DNA from: Candidatus Limivivens merdigallinarum
Lineage (GTDB): Bacteria > Bacillota > Clostridia > Lachnospirales > Lachnospiraceae
Assembly (NCBI GenBank): GCA_018713105.1
Contig: DVFT01000081.1
Coordinates: 1 to 59,339 of the forward strand
Length of the DNA: 59,339 nucleotides
Direction of reading: 5' to 3'
Numbering within the stretch: the stretch's first letter is position 1; every line of letters begins with the position of its first letter. The notes below the pieces were generated by a model. That model did not search any database. It saw only the letters and a program-made list of their open reading frames with translations, and was not told where the DNA came from. Of the stretch, positions 52,202 to 59,339 are shown piece by piece. A program made the translations under genes and the position numbers.

Positions 52202-53635
52202 ATGAACATGCTGATCAACGGCGAATTCGTCCCCTCTTCGGATCATTCCGCCATCGATGTCATCAATCCCTACGACGGTACCTTGGTAGACCAGGTTCCG
52301 GCGGCCACCGCTTTCGATGTCAACCGTGCGGTTCTGGCGGCAAAGGAAGCACAGAAAAGCTGGAAAAAGTTTCCGGTCCATGAGCGTGCGGCAATTGTGT
52401 ACCGTTTTCTTGAGCTTGTGGAGCAGCAAAAGGAAGAGCTCGCCATGACCCTGACCCTGGAATCCGGCAAAAATATCAACGAGACCACCGTGGAAATCCG
52501 AAATATCTTCACCGCCTGGAGAGCCTTTGCGGAAAAGGCAAAACATCTCTACGGCACCGTCCTTCCTGCCGGTCAGGAGCCTGGACATGAACGGAACCTC
52601 GTTTTGACGCAAAGGGAACCCATTGGCGTGATCGCCTGCATCATTCCCTTTAATTTCCCCTGCAACCTGTTCAACCAGAAGGTGGCGCCCGCCCTGCTCT
52701 CCGGCAATGCCGCCATCGTAAAGCCTGCCACCGACAATCCGATCACGATTCTGAAGCTGGGTAAACTCCTCATGGAAGCCGGCATTCCAAAGGGCGTGCT
52801 CCAGGTCATCACCGGACGCGGCGCAACCGTGGGAGATGCGCTCTGCAGCCATGAGGACGTCCATGCCATCACCCTCACCGGTTCCACGAAGGTGGGCATC
52901 GATGTGGCAGCCACCGCAGCACGCCGCCTCTGCCATGTCTCCCTGGAGCTTGGCGGAAACGACGCCTTCATCGTCCTTCCCGATGCCGACCTGGACCTGG
53001 CGGTCAATGAGGCGGCAAACGCCCGTTTCTATAACGCCGGTCAGATCTGCTGCGCGCCCAAGCGTTTCCTGATCCACAGAACGCTGAAGGACGCCTTTGT
53101 GGAAAAAATCCTGGAACGTGTGAAAGCCATCCCTGCAGGAGATCCCAAAGTTCCCTCCACCAAGATCGGCACCCTGATCAATGAAAAGGCAGCAATGGAG
53201 GTAGAGCGTCAGATCCAGGATACCGTAGTGGCAGGCGGACGCATCCTCATCGGAGGTCACAGAAAGGGCGCTTTTGTGGAGCCCACTGTCATCGACGAGG
53301 TGCCTCATGATGCCGCTATTGCCCATGACATGGAGGTATTCGGTCCTGTCATGCCCATCATCCCCTTTGATACGGAAGAGGAGGCGCTTTCCATCGCCAA
53401 CGACAGTATCTACGGGCTGGGCGGCTCCGTCTTCACCCAGGATATGAAGAAGGCATTCTATTTTTCCAATGAGCTGGAATGCGGCAGCGTGGTCATCAAC
53501 GGATCCAGCTATTTCCGCAGCTTCGAGATGCCCTTCGGCGGATTCAAACAGTCCGGCATCGGGCAGGAGGGTGTCTTCTCCACCTTTGAGGAGCTTACCC
53601 GTCTGAAATGCATTACGTTAAAGGGAATTTTGTAA
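52202..53635 (+). CDS. succinate-semialdehyde dehydrogenase-like aldehyde dehydrogenase
   Basis: 477-residue NAD(P)-dependent aldehyde dehydrogenase: IPFNFPCNLFNQKVAPALLSGN cofactor region, TLTGSTKVG, the general base Glu in SLELGGND, and catalytic Cys in NAGQICCAPKR. The close coupling to a 4-hydroxybutyrate dehydrogenase suggests succinic semialdehyde as substrate. The ATG at 52202 has CAGGAGGAATACT ahead. The next gene follows after 21 bases. Confidence 0.88.
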   Translation: MNMLINGEFVPSSDHSAIDVINPYDGTLVDQVPAATAFDVNRAVLAAKEAQKSWKKFPVHERAAIVYRFLELVEQQKEELAMTLTLESGKNINETTVEIRNIFTAWRAFAEKAKHLYGTVLPAGQEPGHERNLVLTQREPIGVIACIIPFNFPCNLFNQKVAPALLSGNAAIVKPATDNPITILKLGKLLMEAGIPKGVLQVITGRGATVGDALCSHEDVHAITLTGSTKVGIDVAATAARRLCHVSLELGGNDAFIVLPDADLDLAVNEAANARFYNAGQICCAPKRFLIHRTLKDAFVEKILERVKAIPAGDPKVPSTKIGTLINEKAAMEVERQIQDTVVAGGRILIGGHRKGAFVEPTVIDEVPHDAAIAHDMEVFGPVMPIIPFDTEEEALSIANDSIYGLGGSVFTQDMKKAFYFSNELECGSVVINGSSYFRSFEMPFGGFKQSGIGQEGVFSTFEELTRLKCITLKGIL

Positions 53636-53656
53636 AACATCCAGGAGGAAAATCAA

Positions 53657-54775
53657 ATGAAAGAATTAAGCCTTCAGAGCGCCATCCATTTCTTTGGGAC
53701 CTGCCGGGAATTTGCGGAAGAATTCCGCATCGGAAAAGGAGATTTGGTGCTTACCTGTGGATATCTTTATGAACCGTTTTTCAAAGGGCTCTTTCCGGAA
53801 GCACAGATCCTGTTCCAGGAACAGTTCGGCTCCGGCGAGCCAAGCGAGCCTATGATCCAGGCAATTTCCTCCGCCATCCGCGGCAGTTATTCCCGCGTCA
53901 TCGGGATCGGAGGCGGCACCGTCATGGACATCGCCAAGCTGTTTGCCCTGGAAGAGAGGGAACCTCTCCAGGATCTTTTCACCGGCAAAATCCCTGCCAG
54001 GAAGCGCTGCCCCCTGGTACTGCTCCCCACCACCTGCGGGACCGGAAGCGAGGTCACGAACGTCGCCATCGTGGGCTTTCCCGCCCTGGATACCAAATTG
54101 CGTCTGGCTTCGGATGCCCTCTATGCGGACAGCGCCGTGCTGATCCCGGAGCTGATGAGCTCCCTTCCCTTCCCGGTGTTTGCCGCCAGCTCCATCGACG
54201 CCCTGGTCCACGGAGCAGAGTCTTATCTCTCCCCCCTTGCCACTCCCTATTCCAGACTCTTTTCCCGGGAGGCGATCCGCCTGATCCTCTCAGGCTATCA
54301 ATCCCTGAAGGAGAATGGGAGGGAGTGCCTTCCTTCCCTCTATGAGGACTTCCTGCTGGCTGCCAACTATGCCGGCATCGCCTTCGGGAAGGCAGGCTGC
54401 GGCGCGGTACACGCTATGAGCTATCCCTTCGGCGGCAAATATCACGTCGCCCACGGGGAATCCAACTACTGCCTGTTCACCGGTGTCTTAAGCGCCTACC
54501 AGCGGATCGGGGGATCGGCGGTTTTGACGGAGCTGTTCGATTTCCTGGCTTCCCTCTTAGGATGCAGCTCTGACTGTGTCCTTGCCGAGCTGGATGGGCT
54601 TCTCTCCACTGTGATGGAGAAAAAGCCGCTCTCCGCCTACGGGATGGACCAGGAGGATCTGGTGCCCTTTGCGGAGAATGTCCTCACCCTCCAGGCGGTG
54701 ATCATGTCCCACAATCCGGTGACTCTGACCAAAGAGGATGTGATCGGGATCTACCGGGCATGTCTGGATGTATGA
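53657..54775 (+). CDS. 4-hydroxybutyrate dehydrogenase (iron-containing ADH family)
   Basis: 372-residue group III alcohol dehydrogenase: IGIGGGTVMDIAK for NAD, PTTCGTGSEVT, and metal ligands in SSIDALVHGAESY, GAVHAMSYPFGGKYHVAHGE. From memory it aligns along its length with the C. kluyveri 4-hydroxybutyrate dehydrogenase, with the same GKGDL.L and FQEQ.G.GEPS blocks. With the preceding dehydrogenase it would interconvert succinate, succinic semialdehyde and 4-hydroxybutyrate. RBS CAGGAGG. Confidence 0.88.
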   Translation: MKELSLQSAIHFFGTCREFAEEFRIGKGDLVLTCGYLYEPFFKGLFPEAQILFQEQFGSGEPSEPMIQAISSAIRGSYSRVIGIGGGTVMDIAKLFALEEREPLQDLFTGKIPARKRCPLVLLPTTCGTGSEVTNVAIVGFPALDTKLRLASDALYADSAVLIPELMSSLPFPVFAASSIDALVHGAESYLSPLATPYSRLFSREAIRLILSGYQSLKENGRECLPSLYEDFLLAANYAGIAFGKAGCGAVHAMSYPFGGKYHVAHGESNYCLFTGVLSAYQRIGGSAVLTELFDFLASLLGCSSDCVLAELDGLLSTVMEKKPLSAYGMDQEDLVPFAENVLTLQAVIMSHNPVTLTKEDVIGIYRACLDV

Positions 54776-54785
54776 TAATCGGATA

Positions 54786-54805
54786 GGGGAGGTTTGACCC
54801 TCCCC
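54786..54805. terminator. weak hairpin between convergent genes
   Basis: GGGGAGG-TTTGAC-CCTCCCC stem-loop, without a good T run on either side; possible terminator for the 4-hydroxybutyrate genes. Confidence 0.4.
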
Positions 54806-54828
54806 TTCCCACAAAAGAACGTCCGTCT

Positions 54829-56130
54829 CTATTTTTTCCCGCAGCAATGCTTGTACTTTTTCCCGCTTCCGCAAGGGCAGGGATCATTTCTGCCAATCTT
54901 CTTTCCTTGCCGCATATAGCTTCCATCCTCGGAATCCCATAGTACAGTTTCCGCACCGTTCCCGTAATGAGTTTCATAGATCCTGTCAAAATATGATTTT
55001 GTGTATCCAAAAGAATCTGTTCGCTCCTGCAGCAGTTTCAGATATTTGTCGGATGCTGCTTTTGGGTTCCGTTCCAGATCTTCTGTCAGTTCTTTTACTG
55101 CTTCATAGCTGTAGGGATATTGGGTACGGATATGCTCCAGTTCCTTCTGAATCCCCGGCATCCGTTTCCCGGCAAAATACTCCATCATCAGAAGCTCTGT
55201 CTCTGCTTCCTGCAATTCTTCCGTATTTTCCAAACCCATCTGTTCATCGATTGCCCGATCCTCCTCGGTACCCACATCCGTAGCCCGGGTAATCAAATCA
55301 AAGGTAAACGGGCTCACCTGGCTGTCCGCGTTTATTTCATAAGATTCCAAAGCTACATAGGCAGACCACAGCGTTCCCTTATAGATCGGATTTGCCATAA
55401 ATTCCATTTTCTGCAATCCGTCTGCCAGCCTTAAAAAAGGCGGACGATATTTTTCTGTTCCCAGATAATGGGCAAAGAGAATCAGGTTTTCCGCCACGCG
55501 CCGCTGCAGCTCTTCTGTACGATCTGCTCCCTGTAAGAAGCGAAGATACTCATCCGTATCTTGATCCACAGTGTCCAAACCGCATGCCATCCCCAGTTCA
55601 ATCAACCTCTGGAATACGCCATCGACCAATTCCTGCCCCGGGTCATATCCATTCTGGAACTCGTCGATCACCACTCTGTATTTTCCATAAGCTTCTTCCA
55701 GTCTTCCCTGGTTCTCCAGAACATCCCCATACGTCGAATAGTAAAACGGAAGATATGTATCGGGCGGATAGATCCTCTCCAGGGTTTTCTCTGCCTCTAA
55801 AAATTCGCCGTCCTCATACAGGCAGACTGCCCTTTGCACGCTGACCGTCGGTTCGTCCGGATATTCTCTATACAAAGGTTCGATACAGGATTTCGCACTT
55901 GCCGTTTTGCCAAAGTTCAGATAAGCAATGGACATCTGCATCGCCCAGTACTCCTGTGCCGCTCCTTGGTTTTTCAGCATCTGTGCCAGACGGAGTACTT
56001 CCTGAAAATCACCTTTTTTCGTTGCCTCCGTCATTTCCCGATAAGTTTCCTGGTAGATTTTGGGCACTTGGCTGTATTCCTGATTATCTTCTTCCTGTTT
56101 CTTATTTCTCATTTTGTCGAACAATAACAT
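54829..56130 (-). CDS. TPR-like protein with C-terminal SEC-C zinc motif
   Basis: 433-residue protein. Residues about 20-150 look like tetratricopeptide-type helical repeats ([75 protein letters not shown]). The tail is a SEC-C motif, [18 protein letters not shown], which binds zinc. The middle is unrecognised. Start chosen at 56130 with AAGGAAG ahead; earlier in-frame ATGs lack an RBS. Known SEC-C proteins include SecA tails and stand-alone adaptors; no function can be assigned. Confidence 0.75.
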   Translation of the reverse strand: MLLFDKMRNKKQEEDNQEYSQVPKIYQETYREMTEATKKGDFQEVLRLAQMLKNQGAAQEYWAMQMSIAYLNFGKTASAKSCIEPLYREYPDEPTVSVQRAVCLYEDGEFLEAEKTLERIYPPDTYLPFYYSTYGDVLENQGRLEEAYGKYRVVIDEFQNGYDPGQELVDGVFQRLIELGMACGLDTVDQDTDEYLRFLQGADRTEELQRRVAENLILFAHYLGTEKYRPPFLRLADGLQKMEFMANPIYKGTLWSAYVALESYEINADSQVSPFTFDLITRATDVGTEEDRAIDEQMGLENTEELQEAETELLMMEYFAGKRMPGIQKELEHIRTQYPYSYEAVKELTEDLERNPKAASDKYLKLLQERTDSFGYTKSYFDRIYETHYGNGAETVLWDSEDGSYMRQGKKIGRNDPCPCGSGKKYKHCCGKK

Positions 56131-56218
56131 TCCCTGCTTCTTCCTTTCCCTGTTGTTTTCCCTTTTGTAAACGGGAGACTGCCGCACCAACTGCTTAGTG
56201 TGGCAATCTCCTGTTTCC

Positions 56219-56761
56219 CTACTGTTCCATCTGCCGCCCCAAAAATCCAGCGGCGCATTTTACCAGCACTTTCTCGGTCTCGCCCATACGGCCTCTAGGT
56301 TCCTTCCCAAGGAGGATGACGGCGCCGATGGCATCTCCCTCCGCAATGATGGGACACACCGCCTCAGCTCCTTCGTTCTCCTCCCCGGTGATCTTCACAA
56401 AACCGCCGTCACCCTGATTCTTCAGGACCTGTTCTCTCGCCTGGATCAAGTCCTCCAGCTGGCTGGTGATGTTTCGCCCCACCCATTCTTTTTTGGCGCC
56501 GCCTGAGACGGCGATCACATGATCCCGGTCGGTGATCAATGCCTGATGGCCGCTGCTCTGCGCCAGCGCTTCCGCGTACTCCTTGGCAAAGGTGCCAAGC
56601 TCCCCGATGGGAGAATATTTTTTCAGGATGACCTCTCCCTCTCTGTCGGTAAAAATTTCCAAAGGATCACCCTCTTTAATGCGCAAGGTCCGGCGGATTT
56701 CCTTGGGAATCACCACCCGTCCCAGATCATCGATTCGTCTTACTATTCCAGTTGCTTTCAT
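56219..56761 (-). CDS. spoVT: stage V sporulation protein T
   Basis: 180-residue SpoVT: N-terminal AbrB/MazE-type DNA-binding domain ([37 protein letters not shown]) and a C-terminal GAF-like domain (about 55-175, [17 protein letters not shown]). In B. subtilis it adjusts sigma-G-dependent genes in the forespore. The gene follows radA on the same strand (89-bp gap). It is strong evidence for a spore-forming lineage. Confidence 0.96.
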   Translation of the reverse strand: MKATGIVRRIDDLGRVVIPKEIRRTLRIKEGDPLEIFTDREGEVILKKYSPIGELGTFAKEYAEALAQSSGHQALITDRDHVIAVSGGAKKEWVGRNITSQLEDLIQAREQVLKNQGDGGFVKITGEENEGAEAVCPIIAEGDAIGAVILLGKEPRGRMGETEKVLVKCAAGFLGRQMEQ

Positions 56762-56850
56762 AAAATAAGTTCCTCCGTTTTCCTTTATCCATTGACTTCC
56801 TGTAGCGATAGTATTTGTAAAACGAAGAAACTTATACTTCCTCTTCCAAT

Positions 56851-58251
56851 CTATTCCCCAAACAGCGCTTTTTCCGGCTCCTGGCTTTTCAAAATCCAGG
56901 ACATGACATCACGGATCGTCCTGACGCCCACCAGTCGGATTCCTTCCGCTTGCCCGACGCTTTTCAGGCACACGGAAGGCAGCACCACCGTCTGGAAGCC
57001 CAGCTTCTTCGCCTCCCGGACCCTCGCCGGAGCCTGGCTGATGGAACGGACTTCACCGCTAAGTCCAACCTCCCCGAAGGCAACCGTTTTTTCGTCGATG
57101 GGCGCGTCCTTGTAGCTGGAAATGATCGCCATCACGATTCCTAAGTCCATCGCCGGTTCGTTCATTCTGATGCCGCCTGCGATATTGACATAGGCATCGA
57201 AGACGCCAAGCCGTAAACCGCCGCGCTTCTCCAGCACTGCCATGAGCAGATTGACCCGGTTGTAATCGGTGCCTGCAGCGGTCCGGCGGGGCATCGGAAG
57301 GTTGCTCTGGCAGACCAGCGCCTGGATTTCCACCAGGATCGGGCGGGTGCCTTCCATGGAACATGCCACCACGGATCCGGACGCTCCTTTCGGCTTTCCG
57401 CTCAGCATATATTCCGAAGGGTTTTCCACCTCCAAAAGCCCCTCCCCGTGCATCTCAAAGACACCGATCTCATTGGTGGAGCCGAAACGGTTTTTCACTC
57501 CCCGGAGGATCCGGTAGGATGCATGGCGGTCTCCTTCAAAATAGAGCACGGTATCCACCATGTGTTCCAGGACTCTCGGTCCTGCCACCACTCCTTCTTT
57601 TGTCACATGGCCTACGATAAAGATCGTGATCCCATTCTCCTTGGCCAGGCGCATCAGGATGGATGTGGTCTCCCTCACCTGGGAGACGCTGCCTGGGGCA
57701 GAGCTTACCTCCTCATTGTACATGGTCTGGATGGAGTCGATCACCACGATCTCCGGCTTTGCCTCCAATAGGACTTCCCTGATATCTCCCAGATTGGTCT
57801 CGCACAGGACCATCAGGTCGTCTCCTTTCTCCCCTACCCGGTCTGCCCGGATCTTGATCTGCTGCTGGGACTCCTCACCGGAAACGTACAGGATGTTCCT
57901 GCCCTCTGCCACCAGGTGCTTGCACACCTGCAAGAGCAGCGTGGATTTTCCGATTCCGGGATCTCCGCCCACCAGGACCAGGGAACCTGGGACGATCCCT
58001 CCGCCCAAGACCCGGTCCAGCTCCTTCATCCCGGTCAAGATCCTAAGGTTCTTCCTGATCTCGATGTTGGAGAGCTTCACAGGCTTTGCTGCGGCAGCCC
58101 TCCGTTCCGCTGCCGGTTTGCCGCCGGCTGCCTTTGCGGCCGGCTCTTCCACAAAGGTATTCCATTCCTTGCACGCCGGGCATTGCCCCATCCATTTCGG
58201 CGATTCATATCCGCAGTTTTGACAGAAAAAAGCGGTTGTCTTCTTTGCCAT
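56851..58251 (-). CDS. radA: DNA repair protein RadA
   Basis: 466-residue RadA: C4 zinc finger C10, C13, C24, C27 (CQNCGYES..GQCPACKEW), Walker A GGDPGIGKST (95-104), the RadA motif KNRFG and a C-terminal Lon-like domain with SGEVRSISQAPARV. It promotes branch migration in recombinational repair. It lies downstream of clpC in this window with one small gene between, similar to the clpC-radA order of other Firmicutes. Confidence 0.97.
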   Translation of the reverse strand: MAKKTTAFFCQNCGYESPKWMGQCPACKEWNTFVEEPAAKAAGGKPAAERRAAAAKPVKLSNIEIRKNLRILTGMKELDRVLGGGIVPGSLVLVGGDPGIGKSTLLLQVCKHLVAEGRNILYVSGEESQQQIKIRADRVGEKGDDLMVLCETNLGDIREVLLEAKPEIVVIDSIQTMYNEEVSSAPGSVSQVRETTSILMRLAKENGITIFIVGHVTKEGVVAGPRVLEHMVDTVLYFEGDRHASYRILRGVKNRFGSTNEIGVFEMHGEGLLEVENPSEYMLSGKPKGASGSVVACSMEGTRPILVEIQALVCQSNLPMPRRTAAGTDYNRVNLLMAVLEKRGGLRLGVFDAYVNIAGGIRMNEPAMDLGIVMAIISSYKDAPIDEKTVAFGEVGLSGEVRSISQAPARVREAKKLGFQTVVLPSVCLKSVGQAEGIRLVGVRTIRDVMSWILKSQEPEKALFGE

Positions 58252-58279
58252 CGCGTTTCGTTCCTCAACTTTCTTTCCA

Positions 58280-58331
58280 TAAAAACAGGATGCTCCAAAA
58301 TCTGGCCTTTATCACGGCTTTTGGAGCATCC
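58280..58331 (-). terminator. terminator between the small conserved protein and radA
   Basis: GGATGCTCCAAAA (58288-58300) and TTTTGGAGCATCC (58319-58331) pair perfectly and are followed leftward by TGTTTTTA. radA must therefore have its own promoter or be reached by read-through. Confidence 0.85.
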
Positions 58332-58364
58332 CTGTCATTTCCAGTCTCTTTTGACTACTGGTTG

Positions 58365-58778
58365 TCAGATTTTCTCAATCCGGATCTTCGCGCTCTTCAT
58401 GGTCTCCAGTTCTACGCTTAAGACCAGCTTTCCTCCCAGATTGGTCTTCATCTCACCGATCCCCTTCTCATTCACGAAGACCTGGTAGGAAGTATCCTCC
58501 TCCAGTTCCACGGTGATCTGTGCGTCCGCAGTTCCTTCCACCTCAAAGCTCATGGTGTTCTCCGTCACATCCATATGGCTGACTGCAGTTCCGGGCACGG
58601 ACTCATAGACGAACATTCCATTCCGTTCCAGCTTCGTGATTTCCTTGAAGGTCTTGACCTTGTACAGGTCGCCCTCGTATTCAAAATCCTGCTTTTTGGA
58701 TTTCACTGCCAATTCGTAGTTGCCAAAGCTAAGTGTTCCGTCCGCTTCTTCGCGAATCAGTTCGGTAATTACTGACAT
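58365..58778 (-). CDS. conserved hypothetical small protein
   Basis: 137-residue acidic protein, all-beta looking: DGTLSFGNYELAVKSKKQDFEYEGDLYKVKTFKEITKLERNG, and a C-terminal strand-rich part with KLVLSVELETMKSAKIRI. No catalytic motif is visible. It sits between clpC and radA, with terminators on the radA side. Some relatives carry the name endosialidase, but I see nothing that supports that enzyme activity. Confidence 0.75.
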   Translation of the reverse strand: MSVITELIREEADGTLSFGNYELAVKSKKQDFEYEGDLYKVKTFKEITKLERNGMFVYESVPGTAVSHMDVTENTMSFEVEGTADAQITVELEEDTSYQVFVNEKGIGEMKTNLGGKLVLSVELETMKSAKIRIEKI

Positions 58779-58863
58779 TTCTATGTCCTCCCAATTATCA
58801 TGTGTGCTTATTTAATTTTCCGACCCAGCTCTAGGGTTTAGCTAAATTGTACCATAACTTTCT

Positions 58864-59339
58864 CTATTTTTCCAGTTCTTTATGAAATTTTACCGTAAAT
58901 TTCATGGCGTTTTTGGAAATGCCTACATGGACGGTATCGCCTGCCTTTACCCTGCCTTCCAGGATTTCCTCCGCCAGGGCATCCTCGATCCTGGTCTGGA
59001 TCGTCCTTTTCAAGGGGCGCGCCCCGTACTTCTCATCGAAGCCCTCCTGGGCGATGAGCTCCTTCGCCTTGGAGCCAACCTCCAGGGTAATGTCCATCTG
59101 GCTCTTGCAGCGTTTCTCAAAGTCCTTCAAAAGGATTCCCGCAATCTTCTTGACATCTTCCCGGGTCAGCGCATGGAATACGATGATATCGTCAATCCGG
59201 TTCAGGAACTCCGGCTTGAAGATCCGGCGCACCTCTTCCATCACGCCGTCCTTCATGACCTTGTAGTTGTGCTCTGCATCCTCCACTGCGGCAAATCCCA
59301 GTTTCTTCGGCGTCATGATTGCCTGGGCGCCGGCATTGG
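58864..59339 (-). CDS. clpC: ATP-dependent Clp protease ATP-binding subunit ClpC, 3' part
   Basis: About 158 C-terminal residues of ClpC, frame open to the right edge (NAGAQAIM before TPKKLGF). It shows FKPEFLNRIDDIIVFHAL (sensor/arginine region of AAA+ domain 2) and the D2-small subdomain GFDEKYGARPLKRTIQ, followed by EDALAEEIL. It unfolds proteins for ClpP. The 5' part, with the N-domain, linker and nucleotide sites, lies outside the window. Confidence 0.93.
   Translation of the reverse strand, partial: NAGAQAIMTPKKLGFAAVEDAEHNYKVMKDGVMEEVRRIFKPEFLNRIDDIIVFHALTREDVKKIAGILLKDFEKRCKSQMDITLEVGSKAKELIAQEGFDEKYGARPLKRTIQTRIEDALAEEILEGRVKAGDTVHVGISKNAMKFTVKFHKELEK

Overview
The window looks like a chromosomal segment of a spore-forming Clostridia, most likely Lachnospiraceae. 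The reasons are spoVG and spoVT, a clpC-radA neighbourhood, the GlgC/GlgD pair, a long-form PRPP synthetase, class III fructose-1,6-bisphosphatase, an AraR/YesMN-controlled arabinose locus and a lysine riboswitch on dapA. Most genes have strong AGGAGG-type ribosome binding sites, sigma-A-like promoters and canonical hairpin terminators. I saw no rRNA, tRNA, CRISPR array or intact transposase.

Layout. 1-2.4 kb: truncated aldo/keto reductase and a P1B metal ATPase (accessory-looking). 2.5-4.7 kb: GH29 fucosidase divergent from an AraC regulator. 4.7-7.5 kb: spoVG and glycogen genes glgC-glgD. 7.8-12.9 kb (rightward): murC, then a DnaA-box-rich intergenic region, a DnaD-like protein, a DnaI/DnaC-like helicase loader and PRPP synthetase. 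13-17 kb: sulfur assimilation (metY, cysK), an aldo/keto reductase and a DsbA-like protein. 17.1-19 kb: decayed accessory patch (GNAT with an apparent internal deletion, a small ORF fragment, a Fic gene followed by a frame-broken ORF). 19-21.8 kb: rlmD-like methyltransferase, trxA, trxB. 21.9 kb: yqeC. 22.6-36 kb: arabinose locus, with a YtfQ-YtfR-YtfT-YjfF-type ABC transporter, YesM/YesN two-component pair, araD, araB-like kinase, araA, araR, and an M42 peptidase overlapping araR. 37-39.4 kb: xpt, a membrane protein, a cell-wall amidase. 39.5-43.7 kb: molybdenum hydroxylase operon (FAD, 2Fe-2S and Mo subunits plus MocA-like transferase). 43.7-48.7 kb: EamA transporter, fbp class III, dapB, dapA with lysine riboswitch. 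48.7-51.6 kb: cobalamin adenosyltransferase, SSB-like protein, acyl-AMP ligase. 51.6-54.8 kb (rightward): XRE regulator, succinate-semialdehyde dehydrogenase and 4-hydroxybutyrate dehydrogenase. 54.8-59.3 kb: SEC-C protein, spoVT, radA, a small conserved protein and the 3' part of clpC.

How the genes fit together. The 22.6-36 kb block covers sensing (YesMN, AraR), import and conversion of L-arabinose to D-xylulose-5-phosphate. YqeC at 22 kb and the molybdenum hydroxylase operon at 40-44 kb together resemble a selenium-dependent molybdenum hydroxylase system. trxB-trxA form a redox operon with a possible Fur-family operator.

The most interesting unexplained signal is at 9222-9422: six exact TTATNCACA DnaA boxes, including two abutting tandem pairs, between murC and the primosome-like operon, partly built into the murC terminator.
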